Assembly (NCBI RefSeq): GCF_000281955.1
Contig: NZ_AKKF01000234.1
Coordinates: 1 to 38,054 of the forward strand
DNA from: Caulobacter sp. AP07
GTDB lineage: Bacteria > Pseudomonadota > Alphaproteobacteria > Caulobacterales > Caulobacteraceae
DNA: 38,054 bases
Direction: 5' to 3'
Shown: positions 26,614 through 34,399 of the stretch, piece after piece
How positions within the stretch are numbered: the first letter of the stretch is position 1
Layout of the letters: every line of letters begins with the position of its first letter
Program-made: the position numbers and the translations under genes
Notes under the pieces: model-generated
Databases searched by the model: none
The model's input: the letters and a program-made list of their open reading frames with translations, nothing else
What the model was told of the DNA's origin: nothing

Positions 26614-28671
26614 ATGGGCAGGTTTGCGACGCGGGCCACGATCCGCGCGGGATGGCGGCTGGGGGCGGCGGTCGCCGCGCTAGGCCTTGGTCTGGGCGTC
26701 GCCCAGGCGCAGGACCGGGTGGTCAGCAACCCCCGGCTGCTCGGCGTCGAATCGCCCGAGAACGCCGGCCAGCCCAAGGCGGTCCCCAACCTGGTCGCGG
26801 CGGCCACCACCGCCAAGTCGGCCGACCGACCATTCGACCTCAACGTCGTCTATACCGACGGCCGGCTCTACAACCCCGCCACCCTGAGCTACGACAAGGT
26901 CCGGCTGCGCAGCTACAACGGCACCGACGTCAAGCCGGACGCGCCCTATGTGGCCCCGACCATCCAGGCGTGGCCGGGCGACACCGTGCGGGTCAATCTG
27001 GACAACCAGCTGCCGGCCGACCCCAGCTGCGTGCTGACCGGCGGGCCGGTCAACAGCCCGCACTGCTTCAACGGCACCAACCTGCACTCGCACGGCCTGT
27101 GGGTCAGCCCGACGGGCAACAGCGACAACGTGCTGCTGTCGATCAATCCGGGCGTGCAGTTCGAGTACGAGTACAACATCCCGCGCACTCATCCGGCCGG
27201 GACCTTCTGGTACCACACCCACCGCCACGGCTCGACCGCGCTGCAGGTGTCCAGCGGCATGGCCGGGGCGCTGATCATCCGCGGCGAACGGCTTCCGACC
27301 GCGACCGCCAACGGCGACCTCGACACCCTGCTCCACAAAGGCGGCAGGTCGATGCCCGACGAGGTGCTGGTGTTCCAGCAGATCCAGTACGCCTGCCTGG
27401 ACGCGGCCGGCAACATCAAGGTCAAGACCGTCACCAACCCGGACGGTAGCACCAAGGTCGTCGCCTGGGTCTGCGACAAGGGCGACACCGGGGTCATCGA
27501 GACCTATGAAGACGCCAACGGCAACGGCTTCGGGCCCGGCAGCTGGGGCCAGTCGGGACGCTATACCAGCATCAATGGCGAGGTCCTGGCCACGCTGAAG
27601 GCCAAGGCCGGCGAACTGGCCCGCTGGCGGCTGATCCACGCCGGGGTGCGCGACACCCTCTCGGTGCAGTTCGTGCCGATGACCGACGCCGGGGTGAAGG
27701 CCATGGAAAGCCTGGCCGCCGTCGACGGCGACGCTTTCCGGTCCGCCAACTGCGTCGGCGCGCCCGTGCCGGTCCATGTGGTGGCCAGCGACGGCCTGAC
27801 CATGGCCCAGGCCCAGCGGGCGACCACGGTCACCCTGCAGCCCGGCTACCGCAACGACCTGCTGGTGGTGTTCCCCAAGGCCGGCAACTACTGCATGCTC
27901 GACGCGGCCACGCCCAGGTCGGCCACGGTGAACGGCGACGACGTCGGCACGCGCCTGCTGGGCAAGGTGGTGGTGGCCAAGGGCCAGGACATCGCCAACA
28001 TCCCCGCCTTCGTCACCGCCGAACTGGTCGACGCCGCCCAGGCCCAGATGCCGGCCGCCGTGCGCGGCCAGGTGATCGGCGACCTGCGCGACGGCCTGAA
28101 GCTGACCCGCTTCGTCCCGCACCAGACCATCACCGACGCCGAGGTGGCCGGTAAGCCCCGGCAGGAGGTGGTGTTCAATATCAACGTCAACACCACGCCG
28201 ACGGCGTTCGAGGTCGGCTCGCAGGACTATGTTCCCCGCCCCTACCAGCCCGACCGCATCGATCGCACCCTGACCCTCGGCCAGGCCCAGGAATGGGTGC
28301 TGACCTCCGACTTCGTCAGCCACCCGTTCCACATCCACGTCAATCCGTTCGAGGTGGTGGCCATTCTCGATCCGAACGGCAAGGACGTCAGCGCCCCGGG
28401 CGCGGTGGACGACTACGGCGGTTCGGTCGATCCGCAGTATCCGGGGCTGAAGGGCGTCTGGAAGGACACCCTGTGGGTCAAGAGCGTGCAGAAGGTCAAG
28501 AACGGCCCCTACATGCCCTACAAGCTGATCACCCGTACCCGGTACGAGCGCTACATCGGCGAGTTCGTCCTGCACTGCCACATCCTCGACCACGAGGACC
28601 AGGGCATGATGCAGAACGTCGAGATCGTCCTGCCCAACGGGGCCGGCGGCGTCGCCCACGGCCACCACTGA
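26614..28671 (+). CDS. Secreted multicopper oxidase (laccase-like)
   Basis: Oxidises phenols, amines or metal ions and reduces oxygen to water. The 685-aa product has a signal peptide (about 1-32, ending GVAQAQ) and all four copper-ligand motifs: HSHGLWVS (H158, H160), WYHTHRHGS (H201, H203), HPFHIHVNPFE (H570, H573, H575) and HCHILDHEDQGMM (H654-C655-H656, H660, M665). The type 1 site with axial Met, the type 2 and the type 3 coppers are all intact. It is long for a three-domain laccase because of an enlarged central domain; a His-rich end (HGHH) follows. It precedes the tyrosinase by 79 bases on the same strand. Confidence 0.92.
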   Translation: MGRFATRATIRAGWRLGAAVAALGLGLGVAQAQDRVVSNPRLLGVESPENAGQPKAVPNLVAAATTAKSADRPFDLNVVYTDGRLYNPATLSYDKVRLRSYNGTDVKPDAPYVAPTIQAWPGDTVRVNLDNQLPADPSCVLTGGPVNSPHCFNGTNLHSHGLWVSPTGNSDNVLLSINPGVQFEYEYNIPRTHPAGTFWYHTHRHGSTALQVSSGMAGALIIRGERLPTATANGDLDTLLHKGGRSMPDEVLVFQQIQYACLDAAGNIKVKTVTNPDGSTKVVAWVCDKGDTGVIETYEDANGNGFGPGSWGQSGRYTSINGEVLATLKAKAGELARWRLIHAGVRDTLSVQFVPMTDAGVKAMESLAAVDGDAFRSANCVGAPVPVHVVASDGLTMAQAQRATTVTLQPGYRNDLLVVFPKAGNYCMLDAATPRSATVNGDDVGTRLLGKVVVAKGQDIANIPAFVTAELVDAAQAQMPAAVRGQVIGDLRDGLKLTRFVPHQTITDAEVAGKPRQEVVFNINVNTTPTAFEVGSQDYVPRPYQPDRIDRTLTLGQAQEWVLTSDFVSHPFHIHVNPFEVVAILDPNGKDVSAPGAVDDYGGSVDPQYPGLKGVWKDTLWVKSVQKVKNGPYMPYKLITRTRYERYIGEFVLHCHILDHEDQGMMQNVEIVLPNGAGGVAHGHH

Positions 28672-28750
28672 CCTCGAGGCCGGCCGGGCCCAGGGTCCCG
28701 CCGGCCTCTCCATCTCGACCCCAAGATCGACGGCAAGAGGGAAACCGACC

Positions 28751-30442
28751 ATGACCCAGCGCGTCTTCGAAACGGGCGGCGTGCAGCGCCGGACCCTGCT
28801 GGCCGGGGCCGCCGCCGTGGCGGGCGTCGCGGCTCTGGGCGGTGGAACGGCCGTGGCGGCGACCCAGGCCCGCTACCGTCGCCACAACGTCGCCAGCCCC
28901 GAGGGGGCGAAGATGCTGGAGAGCTACAAGAAGGCGATCGTCGCCATGCTGGCCCTGCCGCCCGACGACCCGCGCAACTGGTACCGCCACGCCCTGACCC
29001 ACACCATCGACTGCCCGCACGGCAACTGGTGGTTCGTGGTCTGGCACCGGGGCTATGTGGGCTGGTTCGAGCAGGTCTGCCGCGACCTCAGCGGCGACCC
29101 CGACTTCGCCTTCCCCTACTGGGACTGGACGGCCAACCCGCAGGTGCCGGCGGTGATGTTCGACGGGGTGCTCAATCCCAACGACCCGGCCTACATCCCC
29201 AGCCTGGCGGCGTTCAACGCCCAGTACGGCCCGGTGCTCGACAAGTTCTGGGACGGCCTGACGCCGGCCCAGACCGGCCAACTGCTGATCCGGGGCCTGC
29301 GCTTCCCCGCCGACCTGCTGTTCGACATCGGACCCAAGGGCGGGCCGATGTTCTTCCCGCAGGGCAGCGCCCGCGGCTCGACCCAGGCCAAGCCGGGCTT
29401 CGACGACATCACCAACAACGCCGTCTCGCCGTGGATGCTGGACAACGCCCTGGCCCCGCGCGACTTCATCGGCTTCGCCAGCCCCAAGACCTTCTACCAC
29501 GGCAGCATCACCGGCTTCGGGGTGCTGGAGGGCCAGCCGCACAACAAGGTGCACAACTGCACCGGCGGCATCTGGACCGACCCGAACGGCCAGACCACCT
29601 ATGGCGACGGCTTCATGCAGTCCAACCTGTCGCCGGTCGATCCGCTGTTCTTCCTGCACCATTCCAACATCGACCGGCTGTGGGACGTCTGGACGCGCAA
29701 GCAGCAGGGCTACGGCTATCCCACCCTGCCCGACAACAATCCCAGCGCGCTCGACCCCAAGGGCGACCTGGGCCGCTGGCAGTCCGAACCGTTCCTGTTC
29801 TTCAGCGACGCCAAGGGCCAGGTGCTGCCGCCGCAGAAGCAGCTGGCCGGCTATTACGCGACGATCGGCGAGTTCGACTACGACTACCAGCCCGGCTCGG
29901 GCGAACAGGTCGTGCCGCCTGCCCCGCCCACCCCCAGGAAGCTGAAGGCCGTGGCGGCGGCCCCGTCGCAACAGTTCGCCGGCACGCTGAAGGTCGCGGG
30001 CAAGACCAGCCTGGGGGCCGCCGACGTCGCCGTGCCCACCGCCCTGCTGACCCAGGCCGCCCAGCCGAACGGGCCCCGGCTGTTCGCCACCATCACCGTC
30101 GAACTGTCGCCGTTCGAGCACGGCCAGGACCTGGCGGTGCTGATCAACACGCCCGAGGGCCAGGCCTTCGACGCCAAGTCGCCGGGCTTCGTCACCACCC
30201 TGTCGATGTTCGGCAACCACGTCGTGCAGCGCCCGGTGACCTTCATGGTGCCGCTGTCGAAGCCGCTGGCGGCGCTGAGCGGCCAGAAGCTGCTGCGGGC
30301 CAATCAGCCGCTGAGCATCCGGGTCGCCAGGTTGGGCTCCGGCGGACCCAAGCCGATGATGCTGCACACCCATGGCCTCGCCGCCTCCGGGGCGACCACC
30401 TCCACCGCCCAGGTCGTCAGCATCGTCATCGAGTCGCACTGA
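28751..30442 (+). CDS. Tat-exported tyrosinase / polyphenol oxidase
   Basis: Type 3 dicopper enzyme hydroxylating monophenols and/or oxidising catechols to quinones. The 563-aa product has a twin-arginine signal (VQRRTLLAGAAAVAGVAALGG, residues 11-31). The CuA site is THTIDCPHGNWWFVVWHRGY (H84, H90, H99), with Cys88 placed C-x-H to His90 as for a thioether bridge. CuB is PHNKVHN (H264, H268) and DPLFFLHHSNIDRLW (H304). Beyond about residue 390 comes a C-terminal domain like the plant-type polyphenol oxidase tail, which may cover the active site until cleaved. Export as a folded, copper-loaded enzyme through TatABC is expected. Confidence 0.93.
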   Translation: MTQRVFETGGVQRRTLLAGAAAVAGVAALGGGTAVAATQARYRRHNVASPEGAKMLESYKKAIVAMLALPPDDPRNWYRHALTHTIDCPHGNWWFVVWHRGYVGWFEQVCRDLSGDPDFAFPYWDWTANPQVPAVMFDGVLNPNDPAYIPSLAAFNAQYGPVLDKFWDGLTPAQTGQLLIRGLRFPADLLFDIGPKGGPMFFPQGSARGSTQAKPGFDDITNNAVSPWMLDNALAPRDFIGFASPKTFYHGSITGFGVLEGQPHNKVHNCTGGIWTDPNGQTTYGDGFMQSNLSPVDPLFFLHHSNIDRLWDVWTRKQQGYGYPTLPDNNPSALDPKGDLGRWQSEPFLFFSDAKGQVLPPQKQLAGYYATIGEFDYDYQPGSGEQVVPPAPPTPRKLKAVAAAPSQQFAGTLKVAGKTSLGAADVAVPTALLTQAAQPNGPRLFATITVELSPFEHGQDLAVLINTPEGQAFDAKSPGFVTTLSMFGNHVVQRPVTFMVPLSKPLAALSGQKLLRANQPLSIRVARLGSGGPKPMMLHTHGLAASGATTSTAQVVSIVIESH

Positions 30443-30462
30443 GCCCTGCAGAGGAGCCAGCC

Positions 30463-30876
30463 ATGATCGCCGGCCTGTGGACCTATCGCAGCTACCTCAA
30501 CGATCCCGCCCTGGTCGACGGCGATCCCGCCAAGGCCCTGGCCCTGATCTTCGGCGAAGGCGTCTTCAGCTTCGAGACGCCGACGCCGGAGACCCTGACC
30601 GGCACGCTCGACATGGGCGGCGGCTACGTGCTGGACCTCGAGGGCCAGGTCGCGACCTCGGCCGACGAGCCGGTCGTCCTGATCATCAACGGCTATGGCC
30701 GCGACGGCACGCCGACCGCCGGCTGGGAATATGACTACCATTGCTGGCCTGGCTACGCCTGGCCGGACGGCGTCGATCAGGTCCCGTCCCTAGTCGGCAC
30801 GGTGGTGCGGGCCAAGCCGCACAACGGCGAGCCGGCCGGCGTGGTCGCCTCGTTCATCGCCGTGAGCCAGTCATGA
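30463..30876 (+). CDS. Small GxW-type protein in the tyrosinase cluster
   Basis: Function unknown. The 137-aa product has no signal peptide. It begins MIAGLWTYRSYLNDP, where G-L-W recalls the GxW mark of lipocalin/calycin barrels. Alternating beta-like stretches follow (GVFSFETPTPETLTGTLDMG, YVLDLEGQVATS, PVVLIINGYG), then WEYDYHCWPGYAWPDGVDQ and SLVGTVVRAKPHN, ending in AGVVASFIAV. The run of Tyr, Trp and His residues could form a binding pocket for an aromatic. GAGGAG lies seven bases before the ATG. It sits 20 bases after the tyrosinase and overlaps the next gene by ATGA, so it is co-translated and probably an accessory of the cluster. Confidence 0.82.
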   Translation: MIAGLWTYRSYLNDPALVDGDPAKALALIFGEGVFSFETPTPETLTGTLDMGGGYVLDLEGQVATSADEPVVLIINGYGRDGTPTAGWEYDYHCWPGYAWPDGVDQVPSLVGTVVRAKPHNGEPAGVVASFIAVSQS

Positions 30877-31661
30877 CCGCCGCCGCCAAGCCTCCCGCCA
30901 AGCCCAAGCCGCCGCCCGTGTTCACCGTGGGCATCGTGCTCTATCCGGGCTTCGACATCCTGGACGTGGCCGGCCCGCACGAGGTGTTCGGGTTCTTCGA
31001 CGGAGCGGCGATCGGCCGGACCGTCAAGGTGGCGACGGTGGCCCAGACCAAGGCGGCGCTGCCGACCTCGGGCGTGCTGCGTGTGCTGCCGGAATACGAC
31101 TTCGGCGACTGCCCGCCGATCGACCTGCTGTTCGTGCCCGGCGGCGGCGACGGCCTGGACAAGGCGATCGGCGACAAGGCCTTGCTGGCCTTCCTGCGCA
31201 AGGCCGCCAAGCACGCCCGTTACGTGGCCGGGGTCTGCACCGGCGGCCTGCTGCTGGGCGCGGCCGGGTTGCTGGACGGCTATGAAGCCACCACCCACTG
31301 GGGCTTCATCGACTGCCTGAAGCTGTTTCCCAAGGTCAAGGTCGTCAACGGCTGCCCGCGCTGGGTGCGCGACCGCAACCGCATCACCGGCGGCGGCATC
31401 TCGTCGTCGATCGACGAGTCGCTGTTCCTGCTGGACACCCTGGTCGCCGACCTGGCGCCGGGCAAGGCCTCAGACAAGGACAGGGCGGCCCTGGCCGAAC
31501 TGACCACCCGGCAGGTCCAGCTGTCGATCCAGTACAACCCGCAACCGCCGTTCTCCGGCGGCGACCCCTGCTCGGTGGACTATGCAGTGTTCGAACCGGT
31601 GAACGCCAGCATGGCCGGGTTCCGCGAAATCGTCTCCAAGGCGATCCTGGCGCGCCCCTGA
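30873..31661 (+). CDS. DJ-1/PfpI-family protein, isonitrile hydratase-like
   Basis: Class I glutamine-amidotransferase-like enzyme of unknown substrate. The 262-aa product has a Pro/Lys-rich N-terminus, VGIVLYPGFDILDVAGPHEVF (with D28 and D31), DLLFVPGGGDGL, and the nucleophile elbow VCTGGLLLGAAGLLDG with Cys122 followed by Thr123, then ATTHWGFID. The Cys-Thr pair, upstream Asp and ATTHW match isonitrile hydratase (InhA) and the ligand domain of DJ-1-type AraC regulators; there is no AraC helix-turn-helix. The real start is the ATG at 30873, overlapping the previous stop. Isonitrile hydratase, glyoxalase/deglycase or a non-enzymatic role are all possible. Confidence 0.85.
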   Translation: MTAAAKPPAKPKPPPVFTVGIVLYPGFDILDVAGPHEVFGFFDGAAIGRTVKVATVAQTKAALPTSGVLRVLPEYDFGDCPPIDLLFVPGGGDGLDKAIGDKALLAFLRKAAKHARYVAGVCTGGLLLGAAGLLDGYEATTHWGFIDCLKLFPKVKVVNGCPRWVRDRNRITGGGISSSIDESLFLLDTLVADLAPGKASDKDRAALAELTTRQVQLSIQYNPQPPFSGGDPCSVDYAVFEPVNASMAGFREIVSKAILARP

Positions 31662-31671
31662 ACCCGGGGAC

Positions 31672-32016
31672 CTAGCGCGCCGTCAATTCCACCAGCTCAT
31701 ACCCCGCGCCGACCTTGCGGAACTTGAACGTCACGCGGGTCCCGGACGTCAGCGGCGCCTCGGCCAGCACGTCGGCATAGGCCTGGAACGCGGTGCGGCC
31801 GGCCGGCAGTCCCGCACCGCTCGCGCCCTCGTGATCGAGCGTTACCAGCTGGCCTTCCAGCGTCGCGATTACACCCGTCGAGTCGTATTCCGGACCCGCC
31901 AGAACCGGCGCTTGAGCCGTTTCGGCGGGCTTCGAAGGCGTCTTCGCCGACTGGCCGGGGCCGCAGGCCGCGAGAACGCCGGCCACGGAGATTGCAAAAA
32001 TAATCTTTATTTTCAT
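31672..32016 (-). CDS. CusF-like lipoprotein lacking the usual copper ligands
   Basis: Small exported lipoprotein. The 114-aa product has a signal peptide and lipobox VLAACG (Cys18), a short linker and a domain from about 46 (TGVIATLEGQLVTLDHEG) to the end that aligns by eye with CusF periplasmic copper chaperones (pattern DHE-x6-W-P-A-M-T-M-x-F). The His of DHE is kept, but Trp is Leu and the two Met are Gly and Thr, so ordinary Cu(I) binding is unlikely. It converges on the copper-oxidase cluster (10-base gap). Its first codons are unusually AT-rich. Domain assignment is by pattern only. Confidence 0.7.
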   Translation of the reverse strand: MKIKIIFAISVAGVLAACGPGQSAKTPSKPAETAQAPVLAGPEYDSTGVIATLEGQLVTLDHEGASGAGLPAGRTAFQAYADVLAEAPLTSGTRVTFKFRKVGAGYELVELTAR

Positions 32017-32305
32017 GGACTTGAATGACTTTCAGACCTGACGGGCCGTTCCGGATACGGCGCTTTTATAAGGTTTTTTGCCGCAAGTGCGAAAAGAGCG
32101 GCGATTGTGGTAGCGATTTCGTGATCGAAGTTTTACATTCGTGACACCGGCGGCTCTCCACGCCGGTTGCCGAAGACACGCAAACCAGCAGCAGAACGCG
32201 CCCGATCCTAGCGGAGACGGCACGTCCCGTAAGCCGGTCTTGCGCGCGCTCGGTCCCCCTGCGGAGAGGCCCGGCCCGGCGCCGGACAGCCCGAGACGAT
32301 GGACC
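32017..32305. promoter_or_regulatory. Divergent promoter region, CusF-like gene / opgH
   Basis: 289 bases. The left part (about 32063-32145) is AT-rich, with TTTATAAGGTTTTTT and GTTTTACATTCG, and probably holds both promoters. The right part up to 32305 is GC-rich and open in the opgH frame, so opgH could start earlier than annotated. No ribosome site of note precedes the lipoprotein. Confidence 0.5.
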
Positions 32306-34306
32306 ATGAGCGAACGCGGCGCCTTCTTCGACCTGACCTCCTCGCGGAGCGTCGCCTATGAAACGGTGATCTCCGTCAGCGACCGGGTCGAGATCCCGAC
32401 CGACGCGCCCCTGGCCATGCCGGTCCAGCCCCTGGCCTTCTGGCAGGGCGGCGCCCGTCCGTCCAACACCGCCAACACCGACATGACCCTGCGCCGCTGG
32501 GGCGTGTTCGTGGCCACCGCGATCATGGCCTTCGCCGGCTGGAGGGCCACGTTCGACACCATCGCCCTGGGCGGCGTCACGCGCCTGGAAGCCGTCTGCA
32601 TCGTGCTGCTGGCCCCGCTGTTCCTGGCCCTGGCCCTGTGGTTCTGCACGGCCGTGGTCGGCTTCGTGGTGCTGCTGGGCAAGCCCAAGGACCCGCTCGG
32701 CATCGACGAGACCCTGCCGATGCCCCGGCCCAAGGCCCGCACCGCCATCCTGATGCCCGTGCACAACGAGGACGCCGCCGAGGTGTTCGCCCGCCTGCGC
32801 GCCATGGACGCCTCGCTGGCCGAGACCGGCGCCAGCCGCGCCTTCGACATCTTCATCCTCAGCGACACCCGCGACGCCGCCGTGGCCCTGGCCGAACAGG
32901 CCTGCTTCGCCCGCTTCCGCCGCGAGGCCAACAGCCACGTCTTCTACCGCAAGCGCACCCAGAACACGGGCCGCAAGGCCGGCAACATCGCCGACTGGGT
33001 GGCCCGCTGGGGCGGCGACTACGAGCACATGCTGGTGCTGGACGCCGACAGCCTGATGACCGGCGAGGCCATGGTCCGCCTGGCCGACGCCATGGAGCGT
33101 CACCCGCGCATCGGCCTGATCCAGACCATGCCGATGATCATCAACGGCCAGACGATCTTCGCCCGCACCCTGCAGTTCGCCACCCGCCTGTACGGTCGCG
33201 TCGCGTGGACCGGCCTGGCCTGGTGGTCGGGTTCGGAAAGCAGCTTCTGGGGCCACAACGCCATCGTCCGCACCAAGGCCTTCGCCGAGACCTGCGGCCT
33301 GCCCAGCCTGAACGGCCCCAAGCCGTTCGGCGGCGAGGTGATGAGCCACGACGCCCTGGAAAGCGCCCTGCTGCGCCGCGGCGGCTGGGGCGTGCACCTG
33401 GCCCCCTATCTGGGCGGTTCCTACGAGGAGAGCCCCTCCAACCTGCTGGACTTCGCCACCCGTGACCGTCGCTGGTGCCGGGGCAACGTGCAGCACGTGC
33501 CGCTGATCGGCCTGCCTGGCCTGCACTGGATGAGCCGCCTGCACCTGGTGATCGGCGTGCTCAGCTACGTGCTCTCGCCGCTGTGGTTCGTGGCCCTGTC
33601 GTCGGGGATCATCTCGCGCATGCTGATGCCCGAGCTGAAGAAGGCCGCCTTCACCATGGCCGACCTGCAGGCCGCGGCCCACGCCCTGATCGACTGGCGC
33701 GAAATCCAGGCCACCGCCTGGGCGATGATCATCACCTTCGTGCTGCTGTTCGGCCCCAAGATCCTGGGCTCGATCCTGGTGTTCTCGCGCAAGCACGAGA
33801 TCAAGGGCTTCGGCGGCCGTCGCCGGATCCTGGCCGGCCTGGGCGTCGAGATGCTGCTCTCGGCCCTGGTCGCCCCGATGCTGATGTTCACCCAGACCCG
33901 CGCCCTGGTCGAGATCCTGGCCGGCAAGGTCGGCGGCTGGGCCACCCAGCGCCGCGACGCCGACAGGGTCACCAGCCAGGAGGCCTTCAAGGCCATGGGC
34001 TGGATCAGCATCGCCGGCCTGACCCTGGCGGTGATGTTCTGGTTCACGCCGGACCTGCTGACCGCCACCCTGCCGATCCTGGCCGGCCTGATCCTGGCCG
34101 TGCCGCTGACCATGCTGGGCGCCCACAAGATCGCCGGCCTGAAACTGAAGGCCAACGGCCTGTTCATGACCCCGGAAGAGCGCCGCCCGCCGGCCATCGT
34201 CCGCGCGGCCCTGGGCCCGGCCTGCGAGCCCCCGGCCGCCTGGTTCACCGGCCAGCGTCATACGGCCATGATCACCGAACCGGCGACGGAACGGAACGCG
34301 GCCTGA
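32306..34306 (+). CDS. opgH: Glucans biosynthesis glucosyltransferase H
   Basis: Inner-membrane family 2 glucosyltransferase that builds and exports the backbone of osmoregulated periplasmic glucans from UDP-glucose. The 666-aa product has N-terminal transmembrane helices (near 70 and 100), the GT2 domain with TAILMPVHNEDA, the DxD motif VLDADSLM, FGGEVMSHDALE and the R-x-x-R-W form DRRWCRGNVQH, followed by several C-terminal membrane helices. Close resemblance to OpgH/MdoH is clear. The chosen ATG gives MSERGAFFDLTS; an upstream in-frame start at 32141 is possible. OpgH is reported essential for cell shape in Caulobacter crescentus. No opgG partner lies in the window. Confidence 0.92.
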   Translation: MSERGAFFDLTSSRSVAYETVISVSDRVEIPTDAPLAMPVQPLAFWQGGARPSNTANTDMTLRRWGVFVATAIMAFAGWRATFDTIALGGVTRLEAVCIVLLAPLFLALALWFCTAVVGFVVLLGKPKDPLGIDETLPMPRPKARTAILMPVHNEDAAEVFARLRAMDASLAETGASRAFDIFILSDTRDAAVALAEQACFARFRREANSHVFYRKRTQNTGRKAGNIADWVARWGGDYEHMLVLDADSLMTGEAMVRLADAMERHPRIGLIQTMPMIINGQTIFARTLQFATRLYGRVAWTGLAWWSGSESSFWGHNAIVRTKAFAETCGLPSLNGPKPFGGEVMSHDALESALLRRGGWGVHLAPYLGGSYEESPSNLLDFATRDRRWCRGNVQHVPLIGLPGLHWMSRLHLVIGVLSYVLSPLWFVALSSGIISRMLMPELKKAAFTMADLQAAAHALIDWREIQATAWAMIITFVLLFGPKILGSILVFSRKHEIKGFGGRRRILAGLGVEMLLSALVAPMLMFTQTRALVEILAGKVGGWATQRRDADRVTSQEAFKAMGWISIAGLTLAVMFWFTPDLLTATLPILAGLILAVPLTMLGAHKIAGLKLKANGLFMTPEERRPPAIVRAALGPACEPPAAWFTGQRHTAMITEPATERNAA

Positions 34307-34314
34307 GCCCTTAT

Positions 34315-34344
34315 GCGGTCTGACGCCTTTATGCGTCTGGCCGC
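34315..34344. terminator. Hairpin downstream of opgH
   Basis: Nested inverted arms GCGG...CCGC (34315-34318/34341-34344) and GACGC-CTTTAT-GCGTC (34322-34337) directly after the opgH stop. The sequence also contains a near direct repeat, TTATGCGGTCTG and TTATGCGTCTG. A likely transcription end. Confidence 0.6.
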
Positions 34345-34399
34345 CTTGGCTCGACCGGAGTAGAAGCGCGCTTCGTTCAATCCTAACGGAGCGTCCGCC

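Noticed and set aside
29029..30462. Frame upstream of the 137-residue protein, open through the tyrosinase gene
   Set aside because: Only the part from the ATG at 30463, with its own ribosome site, looks like protein; the upstream part is an Arg/Pro-rich shadow of the tyrosinase.
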